Source: Salinivirgaceae bacterium
GTDB taxonomy: Bacteria; Bacteroidota; Bacteroidia; Bacteroidales; SZUA-534
Assembly (NCBI GenBank): GCA_017645945.1
Contig: JAGCNL010000036.1
Span: 1 to 64,000, forward strand
Reading direction: 5' to 3'
DNA length: 64,000 nucleotides
Shown here: positions 17,093 through 25,657 of the stretch, piece by piece
Position numbering within the stretch: the stretch's first letter is position 1
How the letters are laid out: every line of letters starts with the position of its first letter
Notes under the pieces: generated by a model
What the model was told of the DNA's origin: nothing
Database searches by the model: none
Seen by the model: the letters and a program-made list of their open reading frames with translations, nothing else
Position numbers and translations under genes: made by a program

Positions 17093-19198
17093 TTACTTCA
17101 ACTGATATTCAGGTAATGTTTCAATCTTCGGATTCTCGTAGTTGGTGATACCGATGCGGTACTTCATAAGTTTGTCGAGTTTCTGTTGGAACGGTTGGCA
17201 GCCGTCGGGCAGGTTCATTCCCGAGAATTGTTGGAAGTACTGAATTGTCGCGTCTCGCCACCAGATTGCGTCCTTCGCCTGACGTTCAAGTCGAACTTTG
17301 ACGTCGACAAAACGCAGTGGGTCAACATATTGCTCAACCGAGTTCCAAATATCGACGAACGAGCGCGCGTCGTTGATACCCGATTGGAAGGTCAGGCACA
17401 ACTCGTCCCAGAGCGTGCGTCCGCTCTTCATTTTGTAGTCCCACGGCAGGTGGTGGAACCACAGAATCAGGTTTTCGGGGCAGGTGGCCACGTTGTTGTA
17501 GAGCGATTGCAGCGGCTCGTGATACTGCGCCACGGCGCCCGAACCCGTCATTGTGCGGTCGAAGCCCACGCCGTCGGCGGCAGCCTTGTGGTAGTAGGCA
17601 GGTTCCCAGTCGGGACGGATAGAGCGGTCCCACGGGCCAGGTCCGTAGTGGTCGGGGCCTTTGAAGGTGTGGTGCAGGCCGAGCGGCATTTCGTATTTCA
17701 CGCACGCTTCACGCGATGCCACCATTAACTTCCCGACAGGTTCAACAAACTTTTTCTCTTTCGAGAATGTCTGCATAAGCCATTCATTTGCAATCTGTTC
17801 CGATGATAGTTCGGGATTCCACGCCATTCGGCCGAAGGCATACCAGTTGGCTTGCGCGAAATGGTGTCCGCACCAGTTGCGGTCGTTGCCAATGTTGCTC
17901 ACGCCTGCAATAGCTGTGTATTTATATGGCATTACCTTCCCTTCGGTAATGGCACCCACAGTTGAACCTTCGCCACGCTCGTAAGTGTCTGAATCCAGGC
18001 ACTCTTTCCACATCGGATGAAGATAGACAAGATGGTTGGCGTGTCCCAGATACTCTTGTGTAATTTGCACCTCGACCATCGCCTGTGTCTTCTCAAACTG
18101 TCCGAAGAGAGGGCTGAACGGCTCACGTGGTTGGAAATCAACGGGACCATTTTTAATCTGAATCAGCGCGTTGTCGTGGAACTGTCCGTCGAGAGGCATA
18201 AACTCTTCAACGGCCTGTTTAGCACGGTCGGGGCTTTGGGCGTTGTACACAAATGCGCGCCACATCACAATTCCGCCGAACGGCTTGAGAGCGTCGGCAA
18301 TCATATTGGCGCCGTCAGCGTGGGTGCGGCCGTAGTCCTGCGGACCAGACTGTCCTTCAGAGTTGGCTTTCACCAAAAAACCACCAAAATCGGGGATTAT
18401 CGAGTAGATTTCAGCCACCTTTGCATTCCACCACGCAATCACATCTTTATCAAGCGGGTCCGAAGTTTTCAGATTGGCCAGATGTTTTGGCGCGGCAAAG
18501 TTCAGCGACAGGTATACTTTCAGTCCGTATGGGCGGAAAATGTCGGCTAAAGCCTTCACTTTCAGCAGATAATCTTCGGTCAGAATGTCGGCGTTGGCGT
18601 TCACGTTGTTCAGCACCGTTCCGTTGATGCCCACCGATGCGTTGGCGCGGGCGTATTCAGCGTAGATGCTGTTGTTGGCGGCAATGTTGGTCGTGTCGAT
18701 GGTCTCCCATTTCCAAATTGAATGACCAGCAAAACCTCGCTCAACGGTGCCGTCAAGGTTGTCCCAGTGGTTAAGAATGCGACGCTCGAAAGCAGGCACA
18801 CTGACTATTTTCTCTCCGTTTTTCGGTTCATTTCCAGACTCTTGCATTCGCAGAAGTTCATACGATGCGTACAGCAGACCGATTTCAGTATTGGCCGAAG
18901 CTGTGATATTCCCATCAGCAAAATTTAGTTCGAATCCCTCGTTACCAAGTTCGTCATTGGCTGTGGCATTCAGCGTCAACGCCACTTTTTTGCTTGATTT
19001 CCAGTATTTACTGATGTTCTCTTCTGCAATCTGCATTGTAGTTGCGCCGAATTGTGCAGGAGCTTCCATCTGCAGCGAGTTGAACCACAACAGATGGCCG
19101 TCGTTGCCGATTACCGGGCTTTTCTTGTTGCTTGAGCATGATGCCAAAGCCATCAGCCCAGCCACGCATGCAATTGTTGATAATGTTTTGATATTCAT
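17093..19198 (-). CDS. Alpha-glucuronidase, GH67, lipoprotein
   Basis: 701 residues. Cleaves (4-O-methyl)glucuronic acid from the ends of xylo-oligosaccharides. Lipoprotein signal with lipobox LASC (Cys21), followed by SSNKK without the acidic lipoprotein-export tag of Bacteroidetes, so probably periplasmic-facing. Family signatures: VPAFERRILNHWDNLDG, the KANSEGQSGP segment with the presumed acid Glu, QIKNGPVDFQPREP and QITQEYLGH containing the expected Asp and Glu of the catalytic base pair, and GLHHTFKGPDHYGPGPW. Next genes in the run are SDR and uxuA, which use the released uronate after isomerisation. The isomerase gene (uxaC) is not in the window. Confidence 0.95.
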   Translation of the reverse strand: MNIKTLSTIACVAGLMALASCSSNKKSPVIGNDGHLLWFNSLQMEAPAQFGATTMQIAEENISKYWKSSKKVALTLNATANDELGNEGFELNFADGNITASANTEIGLLYASYELLRMQESGNEPKNGEKIVSVPAFERRILNHWDNLDGTVERGFAGHSIWKWETIDTTNIAANNSIYAEYARANASVGINGTVLNNVNANADILTEDYLLKVKALADIFRPYGLKVYLSLNFAAPKHLANLKTSDPLDKDVIAWWNAKVAEIYSIIPDFGGFLVKANSEGQSGPQDYGRTHADGANMIADALKPFGGIVMWRAFVYNAQSPDRAKQAVEEFMPLDGQFHDNALIQIKNGPVDFQPREPFSPLFGQFEKTQAMVEVQITQEYLGHANHLVYLHPMWKECLDSDTYERGEGSTVGAITEGKVMPYKYTAIAGVSNIGNDRNWCGHHFAQANWYAFGRMAWNPELSSEQIANEWLMQTFSKEKKFVEPVGKLMVASREACVKYEMPLGLHHTFKGPDHYGPGPWDRSIRPDWEPAYYHKAAADGVGFDRTMTGSGAVAQYHEPLQSLYNNVATCPENLILWFHHLPWDYKMKSGRTLWDELCLTFQSGINDARSFVDIWNSVEQYVDPLRFVDVKVRLERQAKDAIWWRDATIQYFQQFSGMNLPDGCQPFQQKLDKLMKYRIGITNYENPKIETLPEYQLK

Positions 19199-19257
19199 TA
19201 TTTTAAAAGTTTAGGGTTTAGAATGTTAAGTGCTTCGCGGTTTAGAATGTTTCAATT

Positions 19258-20274
19258 TTAAATTCTCTTTGATGATTCTCTCACAATCAAATCCGATTTC
19301 AGTACCACCTGATTGGTAACGTACAGATTGTTAATACCTTGCAAGTGGTCGATAATATGGTTTGTAGCCATAGTTCCGAGTTCGTTGGCAGGGTAGTTGA
19401 TGGTTGTCAGGTTAGGTTTGACAATGCGGCTTGTGATATCGTTGTTGAAACCCACAACAGCCACATCCTCAGGCACATTAAGGCCCATTTCCTGAAGTCC
19501 TGCAATGAATCCCGTGGCCGACATATCGTTGCTGAAGAATGCGCCGTCGGGCATTTGTCCGCTGGCTTTCAGTTGGTTGGCCAGGTCCTTGCCCGAGTCG
19601 AAATCGATGTTTGGCATCATCACTGTGCGGTGGCGGATGTTGAGCCTATCAAGCGTCTCGTTGAATCCACGCTCACGCTCGCGATAGACCATCGATGTTG
19701 ATTCGATGGTGGCGTGCACAATGTTGCGGCAGCCCTGTTCAGCCAAGTGATTGGCCACCTTGCAGGCCGCTGAGTAGTTATCGATTGAGAAACTTGCGCA
19801 GTCGAAATTCGGGATGATGCGGTCGAAAAAGACGAGTGGAATGCCAAAGTTGTTGAATGGCTTGAAGTGCGCCACTGAGTCGCTGTTTTTGGCCACAGCC
19901 ACCAGCAAGCCGTCAACGCGTTTTTCGAGCATTGTTTTTGCGTTGGCAATCTCTTTGTTTGAGTCTTCAAACGACTGAACAATAATCAGTTGGTATCCTC
20001 TTGATGCCGCGGCTTTTTCGGCACCGCTCAAAAACGACGATATGAAAAGACTGTCCAGCCTGTGCACAATCACACCAATAGTGTTGGTTGAACCTTTGCG
20101 CAGATTGGCCGCAAACGGGTTGTTGCGGTAGCCGAGCCGTTCGGCGCAGTCGGCCACTTCCTGCCGTGTTTTCATGCTCACGCTTGCGTTGTTGTTCAGC
20201 GCACGGCTCACTGTCGATGCCGAAATGCCCAGTTCTTTTGCAATGTCGTAGATTGTTATTTCGCTCTTTTCCAT
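19258..20274 (-). CDS. LacI-family transcriptional regulator
   Basis: 338 residues. N-terminal LacI helix-turn-helix (TIYDIAKELGISASTVSRAL) with the hinge helix NPFAANLRKG, then a periplasmic-binding-protein-like sugar domain ending with the usual LGTMATNHIIDHL and VVLKSDLIVRES. ATG 20274 begins directly at the DNA-binding domain; a TTG at 20304 is unlikely. It is upstream of and co-directional with the GH67-SDR-uxuA genes (60-bp gap to GH67), so it most likely represses this operon and responds to a uronate or aldonate. Palindromes upstream (20283-20338) look like its own operators. Confidence 0.92.
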   Translation of the reverse strand: MEKSEITIYDIAKELGISASTVSRALNNNASVSMKTRQEVADCAERLGYRNNPFAANLRKGSTNTIGVIVHRLDSLFISSFLSGAEKAAASRGYQLIIVQSFEDSNKEIANAKTMLEKRVDGLLVAVAKNSDSVAHFKPFNNFGIPLVFFDRIIPNFDCASFSIDNYSAACKVANHLAEQGCRNIVHATIESTSMVYRERERGFNETLDRLNIRHRTVMMPNIDFDSGKDLANQLKASGQMPDGAFFSNDMSATGFIAGLQEMGLNVPEDVAVVGFNNDITSRIVKPNLTTINYPANELGTMATNHIIDHLQGINNLYVTNQVVLKSDLIVRESSKRI

Positions 20275-20282
20275 TTTTCGTA

Positions 20283-20338
20283 TGTTTGACAGGCAAACAT
20301 ACAATATTTTGCAACAAATGTTGCAATCGGTTGCAAAA
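20283..20338. promoter_or_regulatory. Putative LacI-family operators upstream of lacI
   Basis: Two palindromic blocks: TGTTTG-ACAGG-CAAACA (20283-20299), and TTGCAAC-AAAT-GTTGCAA (20309-20326) with a third half-site, GTTGCAAAA (20330-20338), which pairs equally with TTTTGCAAC (20307-20315). Alternating TTGCAAC/GTTGCAA half-sites fit a dimeric LacI-type repressor. The region also precedes the divergent ECF sigma gene, so both could respond. Confidence 0.65.
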
Positions 20339-20409
20339 TAATTTTTCTAAACATTCCGCAACAATCAACTATATTTGACATTTGAAAAGCGAATTGGTAA
20401 TATCTTGAT

Positions 20410-20417
20410 TAAATTTG
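20410..20417 (+). promoter_or_regulatory. Candidate -7 box for the ECF sigma gene
   Basis: TAAATTTG matches the TAnnTTTG consensus 23 nt before the ATG at 20441. The nearest TTTG boxes upstream (20374-20377 and 20381-20384) are spaced further than the usual about 20 bp, so this is a moderate call. Confidence 0.45.
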
Positions 20418-20440
20418 TGCCATAGAAACATCGGTTCCGA

Positions 20441-21004
20441 ATGATTGCAGAAAGAGAGTTCGAAAATTTGTTCCGCGCCAACTTTGCCAACATGTGCAAT
20501 TTTGCCTACACAATTGTCAAAGACCATGATGCAGCGCGTGACATCACGCAGCAGGCGTTTGTGAACCTGTGGAACAGGCGCGGCGATATCGACCTCCAAA
20601 CCAACATCCGTTCCTATCTGAACCGCTCAATTGTCAATCTGGGGCTGAATTACATCGACCGCCACAAGCGCATCCAGCTTGAGGAGGAGTACACGCAGAG
20701 TCAGCTTGGCAGCATGGTAACGCCCGAAGGGTCTGATTTCCTGAGTGGTGAAGTTGAAGAGGCAGTCCGCAACGCAATAGAAAAATTGCAGGGAAAATGC
20801 CAGACGGTGTTCTCATTGAGCCGTTTCGAGGGGTTGAGCAACAAGGAAATTGCAGAAACTTTGGATATTTCGATAAAATCTGTTGAGAAGTATATAACAA
20901 AGGCACTCAAGGAGTTACGCGATAGCTTGAAGCCTTACATGGAAATAATCGGAAATTTTTTGATTTTCGGGGTAGGGTTAGACCTTGTTTGTTTGTTCTT
21001 ATAG
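20441..21004 (+). CDS. ECF RNA polymerase sigma factor, Bacteroidetes FecI-like
   Basis: 187 residues. Sigma-70 region 2 (FRANFANMCNFAYTIVKDHDAARDITQQAF, described as two segments: FANMCNFAY and AARDITQQAF) and region 4 with FSLSRFEGLSNKEIAE and the recognition helix SIKSVEKYITKAL. Unlike most sigma factors, it ends in about 20 strongly hydrophobic residues (IIGNFLIFGVG, LVCLFL); I recall such tails in the Bacteroides ECF expansion family, so it may be membrane-tethered. A FecR anti-sigma gene follows after 15 bp. No SusC/SusD pair follows, so its target operon is elsewhere. Confidence 0.93.
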   Translation: MIAEREFENLFRANFANMCNFAYTIVKDHDAARDITQQAFVNLWNRRGDIDLQTNIRSYLNRSIVNLGLNYIDRHKRIQLEEEYTQSQLGSMVTPEGSDFLSGEVEEAVRNAIEKLQGKCQTVFSLSRFEGLSNKEIAETLDISIKSVEKYITKALKELRDSLKPYMEIIGNFLIFGVGLDLVCLFL

Positions 21005-21019
21005 CGAAAGGTTAGAATT

Positions 21020-21967
21020 ATGAACGACGCGATTCAAGAAATATTGGCAAAAAAACTGACCGGCAGCCCGCTCGTCGAAGGCGAGGAGCAGATGCTGACC
21101 GATTGGCTGCGCGAGCCGGCAAATGCCGATGAGTTCGCCGAGATGAATCGTGTCTGGAACGCCGCAGGAAAAATCAGCTACAAGATGGACGTTGACATTG
21201 ACGAGGAGTGGAACCAGTTCCGCAGCCGCGTCAGCCATCGTGTTGTTCGGCACAATTTCGTCTGGGCGGTTTCAATCGCGGCTTCGGTTGCAATTTTGGT
21301 CGGCCTTTTCATGCTTGCACCCGCCAAGAGCGACAACATTTTCAAATACGAGTCGGCCGATGTGGCTGAAATGGTTGTTTTGCCCGATAGTTCAACCGTA
21401 TGGCTCAACAAAAACAGCAAGATAGCTTATAAATATAACAGCCAGAAACACTCGCGCACAGTTGCGTTGAGCGGTGAGGCCATGTTTAAGGTTCGCCATA
21501 CTGGCGATGAGTTCGTTGTGAAAACTCCGCAGAAAGTGTTCACCAAGGTGCTCGGCACAGCATTCAATCTTTCGGCTTACGCCGATGCCAAGACGGTTGA
21601 GTTGGCTGTGGTTGAGGGTAAGGTGGCATTCGGCAGCCGCAAGAACAATACCATTGTTGTCAAAGGGCAGCAGGCTTCGTTCGATTGCCAGGAGAAAACT
21701 CTCGCTCAACCTGATAGTATCGACAATAACGCAATCGGTTGGCACACTGGCACATTCGACTACGACAACAAGCCGTTGGAGCAGATTGTCAAGCAGCTTG
21801 GCAGCTATCTTAACCGTAATATCATCCTGCCAAAGGATGCCCGCAATGTACAGTATAGCGGCAAGTTCGACCACCCGACAGCCGAATCGGTTGCTGAAAT
21901 CATTTCAACAGCCATGAACTGGGAGTGCAAAATCACCGACACTGAAATTATTTTCAGCCAGAAGTGA
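21020..21967 (+). CDS. FecR-family anti-sigma factor
   Basis: 315 residues. A cytoplasmic N-terminal helical sigma-binding region (LTDWLREPANADEF), one TM helix at about 80-98 (SIAASVAILVGLFML), then a periplasmic FecR domain (VVLPDSSTVWLNKNSKIAYK, with the usual L-P-D-S-S-x-V-W-L-N) and a C-terminal DUF4974-type beta-alpha domain (LEQIVKQLGSYLNRNI and YSGKFDHPTAESVAEI). In Bacteroidetes this domain touches the TonB-receptor signalling domain and controls sigma release. Pairs with the sigma gene 15 bp upstream. Confidence 0.93.
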   Translation: MNDAIQEILAKKLTGSPLVEGEEQMLTDWLREPANADEFAEMNRVWNAAGKISYKMDVDIDEEWNQFRSRVSHRVVRHNFVWAVSIAASVAILVGLFMLAPAKSDNIFKYESADVAEMVVLPDSSTVWLNKNSKIAYKYNSQKHSRTVALSGEAMFKVRHTGDEFVVKTPQKVFTKVLGTAFNLSAYADAKTVELAVVEGKVAFGSRKNNTIVVKGQQASFDCQEKTLAQPDSIDNNAIGWHTGTFDYDNKPLEQIVKQLGSYLNRNIILPKDARNVQYSGKFDHPTAESVAEIISTAMNWECKITDTEIIFSQK

Positions 21968-22045
21968 TTAAGCGCTGACGGCAATCATCTTTTTCGTTAC
22001 ACGGTTTTCAAATTCAAATTGAATAGCTACTTTTGCGCCCGTTCT

Positions 22046-22117
22046 GCCCCTGTAGTTCAACGGATAGAACGGAAGTTTCCTAAACTTTAAATTTGAGTTC
22101 GATTCTCAGCGGGGGTA
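22046..22117 (+). tRNA. tRNA-Arg (anticodon CCU)
   Basis: Cloverleaf folded by eye: acceptor GCCCCTG (22046-22052) with CGGGGGT (22110-22116); D-stem GTTC/GAAC (22055-22058, 22067-22070); anticodon stem GAAGT/ACTTT with 7-nt loop TTCCTAA, giving anticodon CCT at 22079-22081; T-stem TTGAG/CTCAG around TTCGATT. Discriminator A at 22117; CCA is not encoded. Several G-U pairs but no mismatches. It reads arginine AGG codons. Confidence 0.93.
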
Positions 22118-22626
22118 CAAAAGGAAGCTTGCTAACGCAATGATATCCAAAGTATTAGTGGGCTTTTGGTTTTTAACTACAGAAACATTACTGAAACATT
22201 TTCACTCTTTTGTTAAGCCGTAATCTGCTTTTCTCACCAAATTGAAGTGATTATTTTCGCTGTAATTCTTGCTTTATGGCTATAGTCTGGCTTTTCTGCT
22301 CCTTCTCGTCTTTCCACAGAATAGTCTCTATATTAGTGCCGAAAGTGGTAATAATAATGAGGTTTGACACTATACTATAATTTTGTCACGAATTATAGTC
22401 TACTGTATTTTAATAATATGACACGATAATGATAATCGATTGCTTATTTGAACGTGAGACTTAAGAAAAATAACACCCAATGCTTCCATCGATGATTTAT
22501 CTCGGAGAAAAAGCAACTGGTAGGTTCAAATGTATTTGTATTATTTTTATGGCAAGATTTATACGTAAAAGGATTCGTAACATAAGCCAGGTTGCTTTTA
22601 AAGGCATTGGATAAGAAATTGAACAT
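22118..22626. other. Non-coding or decayed region between tRNA-Arg and fic
   Basis: About 510 bp, AT-rich, with no convincing gene. Short minus-strand frames (around 22444-22626) have no recognisable features. The position just 3' of a tRNA gene is where integrative elements insert, but I found no repeat of the tRNA 3' end and no integrase remnant. Confidence 0.45.
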
Positions 22627-22634
22627 AAAGGAGG
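22627..22634 (+). promoter_or_regulatory. Strong Shine-Dalgarno before fic
   Basis: AAAGGAGG lies 7 nt before the ATG at 22642, a near-perfect match to the 16S rRNA anti-SD. Other genes in the window show no comparable site, as expected for Bacteroidetes, so this fixes the fic start and is a possible sign of foreign origin. Confidence 0.75.
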
Positions 22635-22641
22635 ATGTGAG

Positions 22642-23718
22642 ATGAAGAAAGAAAACGCAGAGGCGCTATTAATGCTGCTCCAAAAACATAAGGAACTCGG
22701 CATATCTGAACAAATAGATTACGAGAAATTCTATTTGTACTCCATCATCACTCACTCCACAGCCATTGAGGGTTCAACTGTTACGGAGGTGGAGGCTCAG
22801 CTGCTGTTCGACGAAGGAATCACCAGCAGCAAGCGCACTATGCAGGAGCAGATGATGAATCTTGACCTAAAGGCGGCTTACGAATATGGTATGCAATGGA
22901 TTAAACTCCATAATCCCATCACTATTGACTGGCTTGTGACACTGGCCGCAAAAGTAATGGCACGCACAGGCAGTGAGTACAACTCTATAGACGGCAGTTT
23001 TTCTTCGGCCAAAGGCGAGTTGCGAAAGCTGAACGTAACCGCAGGTCTTGGCGGACCTTCATATCTCGCTTATCAGAAAGTTCCTTCACGTCTAGAGCAA
23101 TTCTGCAGTGATTTAAACAAACGGCGTAGTGCCATTGAACCTACCGATGTCGCAGCGGTTTACGATTTAAGTTTCTGGGCTCACTATGAGTTAGTGACCA
23201 TTCATCCGTGGGCCGACGGCAACGGACGTACATCAAGGCTGTTGATGAACTTGCTGCAAATAGAGTTCGGCGTTCTACCCACAAAAGTTCTCAAGGAAGA
23301 CAAGAGCGAATACATACAAGCCCTTATCGATTCTCGTGAAGATGAAAATATCAATATATTTCTCGATTGTATGGCGCAGTTGCATCTGCAACACCTCAAG
23401 ACCGACATCGACAAGTATGTCAAATCAGCGGATGTGGAAATGGTCGATAAACAGGCATTGAAAAAGAAAATGGTCGATAAATGGTCGATAAAGCCATCGC
23501 TGGCAGAGAAAATGGTCGATATTTTGGTCTTTATGGCCGATAAGAGAGAGACAACCACAGAGTCTGTTGTGCATCAATTCGGCTTTACAATCACTACTGC
23601 AAAAAGGTATATGCGGCAACTGACCGAGTTCGGCTACATTGAAGCTCAAGGCGGCAACAAGAACCGCACCTACCGCATATCAACAACGAATAGTCTGGGC
23701 AAAATATATAATATATAA
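22642..23718 (+). CDS. Fic-family protein (AMP-transferase type) with winged-helix C terminus
   Basis: 358 residues. Intact Fic motif HPWADGNGRTSR (His188-Arg199; consensus HxFx[D/E]GNGRxxR), so AMPylation of a hydroxyl on a target protein is expected. N-terminal auto-inhibitory motif S39-TAI-E43-G44 fits the (S/T)xxxE(G/N) pattern of self-inhibited class II Fic proteins, so no separate antitoxin is required. The C-terminal about 75 residues (ESVVHQFGFTITTAKRYMRQL, given here in part as TITTAKRYMRQL) form a winged helix-turn-helix typical of Fic/DUF4172-like bacterial proteins. The linker contains an 11-bp tandem duplication at 23470-23491. Isolated gene with a strong Shine-Dalgarno. Confidence 0.93.
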   Translation: MKKENAEALLMLLQKHKELGISEQIDYEKFYLYSIITHSTAIEGSTVTEVEAQLLFDEGITSSKRTMQEQMMNLDLKAAYEYGMQWIKLHNPITIDWLVTLAAKVMARTGSEYNSIDGSFSSAKGELRKLNVTAGLGGPSYLAYQKVPSRLEQFCSDLNKRRSAIEPTDVAAVYDLSFWAHYELVTIHPWADGNGRTSRLLMNLLQIEFGVLPTKVLKEDKSEYIQALIDSREDENINIFLDCMAQLHLQHLKTDIDKYVKSADVEMVDKQALKKKMVDKWSIKPSLAEKMVDILVFMADKRETTTESVVHQFGFTITTAKRYMRQLTEFGYIEAQGGNKNRTYRISTTNSLGKIYNI

Positions 23719-24035
23719 TTCAGAATGTAATTTCCCGTTTTTCGTGACATTTCTTCAGCAGTATTGGCTCGTTTTTTATCAACCATCTCCAATATAATTC
23801 GCTGACGTCCAGATTAGTCCTTTAGTGCGATTGGTTAAAAATCACATTAGTATGTACGCAGAAATTCTCCAGAGCAAGAATATATATTCTTATAGAAGGC
23901 AGGTAACACGTTTACTGTAAGATGTTTGCAAAAAATAACTCAGACAACAATTTACCACTTCAATTAATTTAATAGTTCAATCGGATTTTAAACCAATCGG
24001 CCTAACTTTGTCTCGACACAAATATCACTTCGGCA
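23719..24035. other. Non-coding spacer
   Basis: 317 bp between fic and the pseudouridine synthase. AT-rich; no reading frame, hairpin or repeat stood out on either strand. Confidence 0.45.
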
Positions 24036-24941
24036 ATGAGAATGAACGACAAACCACGGAAGCAGGAACCGAAAGGTAACTCTTATCCCGTCAAGACTGA
24101 CCAGACGGTTGAGGAGTTCTTGTCGCATATTATGCAGGGTAAGAGCCGTACGTCGATTCGGCAGCTGCTGCAGAAGGGTGCCATCAGTGCCGATGGTGTT
24201 GTGTTGCGCCAACTCTCCGATAAGCTGAAGGCAGGACAGACGCTTTTCATAGGCAAAAAGCCCGACCCAGTGTTCCCAATGCCGAAAGGGTTGAGAATCA
24301 TTTGGGAGGACAAGTGGCTGATTGTGGTGAAGAAAGAGACTGGTCTGCTTACTGTGGGCAACGACAGCGAGCGGTACCAGACTGCGCAGAACTATCTCGA
24401 CGCTTATATGCGGTTCAAAGGCGAAGGCGAGTGCATTTTCATCGTCCACCGTATCGACCGTGACACGTCTGGCATCCTGATTTTCGCGAAAAGCGAAGAA
24501 GTACAGTTCCGTCTGCGAACAACGTGGAACGAGTCGGTGCAGAGCCGCCGTTACATTGCCATTGTTGAGGGGTGCCCAGATGAACCAGAAGGCACTATCG
24601 ACACCTGGATTGACGAGAACAAATACACAATGGTGATGCACGTGACCAAAGAGGGGAAGGGAAAGCGCGCCATCACCCACTATAAAGTGCTGAAAAGCAA
24701 CGGCCAATTCTCGATGCTTGCACTCGAACTCGAGACTGGGCGCAAAAATCAGATACGCATCCACATGAGCCATATTGGGCACCCTGTGGCTGGCGACGGC
24801 AAATATGGTGCTACAACCGACCCTTGCGGCCGTCTGTGCCTTCATGCGCAGCAGATAGAATTCACTCACCCAATGACCAAAGAGGTGATGGAATTCACAT
24901 CGGAAATACCGAACGAATTCAAGGCGGTGTTCAAAAAATAA
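24036..24941 (+). CDS. RluA-family pseudouridine synthase
   Basis: 301 residues. Converts specific uridines in rRNA or tRNA to pseudouridine. N-terminal S4-type RNA-binding domain (about 15-80, with TSIRQLLQKGAISADG), then the catalytic domain with the conserved Asp in HRIDRDTSGILIFAK (family motif HRLDxxTSG), and C-terminal RKNQIRIHMSHIGHPVAGD, the usual substrate loop. Length fits RluA/RluD types; the exact target site cannot be decided. Monocistronic by spacing. Confidence 0.93.
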   Translation: MRMNDKPRKQEPKGNSYPVKTDQTVEEFLSHIMQGKSRTSIRQLLQKGAISADGVVLRQLSDKLKAGQTLFIGKKPDPVFPMPKGLRIIWEDKWLIVVKKETGLLTVGNDSERYQTAQNYLDAYMRFKGEGECIFIVHRIDRDTSGILIFAKSEEVQFRLRTTWNESVQSRRYIAIVEGCPDEPEGTIDTWIDENKYTMVMHVTKEGKGKRAITHYKVLKSNGQFSMLALELETGRKNQIRIHMSHIGHPVAGDGKYGATTDPCGRLCLHAQQIEFTHPMTKEVMEFTSEIPNEFKAVFKK

Positions 24942-25005
24942 GACATGGCTGGCGTTTGCACGGCTTTTTCATTATATTTGTGATTATCAAACAAACAACA
25001 CAGAT

Positions 25006-25623
25006 ATGAAACACTTAATTTTTATTTGTCTTTTAGCAGTTTACGGCTGTACAACAATGGCTCAGAACCATCAGACTTTCAAAGGAATACCTATTAATGG
25101 CACAGTTGCCGAATTTGCCAAACAGCTTGAAGATAAAGGATTTACTCCTGTTGAAAACGATGATGAAGGTAATGTTGCGTTACATGGCACCTTTGCAGGA
25201 TACAACAATTGTAATGTGTCGTTGCTTCAGATTCCTGGCACAGGACGGATTTATGGGGTTAAAGTCTCGATAGCCGTTGAAATGCCGCTAACTTTTACCG
25301 ATGAATATCAAAAAATGCAGTCGATGCTGGTCGAGAAATACGGCGAGCCTACAAGCAAGACTGAAGCACCAGCCATTGACAATTCAACGGATAAAGCCGA
25401 TTCTCAAGTTACAGGAGATGGCGCAACGGTATGGACGGAATTATTCGACGGACTGATGCAGTCGTTGAAAATCAAATCGTCGGATGTGCTGAAATTTGAA
25501 AGCCCCAGCGGCAGCATTGATTTAGTTGGCTACAATATTGCGGTCAGCGGAGTTATGGTGCTGACTTACACCGATAAAGAAAACCTTAAAAGTTATCGTA
25601 AAAGCATTATCGACGACCTTTAA
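25006..25623 (+). CDS. Exported protein of unknown function
   Basis: 205 residues. N-terminal signal (M-K-H-L-I-F-I-C-L-L-A-V-Y-G-C) that could be read either as a lipobox (AVYGC, Cys15) or as a signal-peptidase I site after T-M-A-Q. The mature part starts with FKGIPINGTVAEF and LEDKGFTPV, a pattern I recall from small secreted Bacteroides proteins of unknown role. No catalytic residues recognised. A TATATTTG sequence at 24973-24980 may be its -7 promoter box. Confidence 0.65.
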   Translation: MKHLIFICLLAVYGCTTMAQNHQTFKGIPINGTVAEFAKQLEDKGFTPVENDDEGNVALHGTFAGYNNCNVSLLQIPGTGRIYGVKVSIAVEMPLTFTDEYQKMQSMLVEKYGEPTSKTEAPAIDNSTDKADSQVTGDGATVWTELFDGLMQSLKIKSSDVLKFESPSGSIDLVGYNIAVSGVMVLTYTDKENLKSYRKSIIDDL

Positions 25624-25657
25624 GGTTCTTTTCAAACAAAATTTTCGTACTGACTGC

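Noticed and set aside
22118..22300. Possible integrase remnant or att site after tRNA-Arg
   Set aside because: I looked for a copy of the tRNA 3' end and for tyrosine-recombinase motifs and found neither.
22444..22703. Two short minus-strand frames before fic
   Set aside because: Low-complexity, partly overlapping the fic start, no signal or domain; treated as non-coding.
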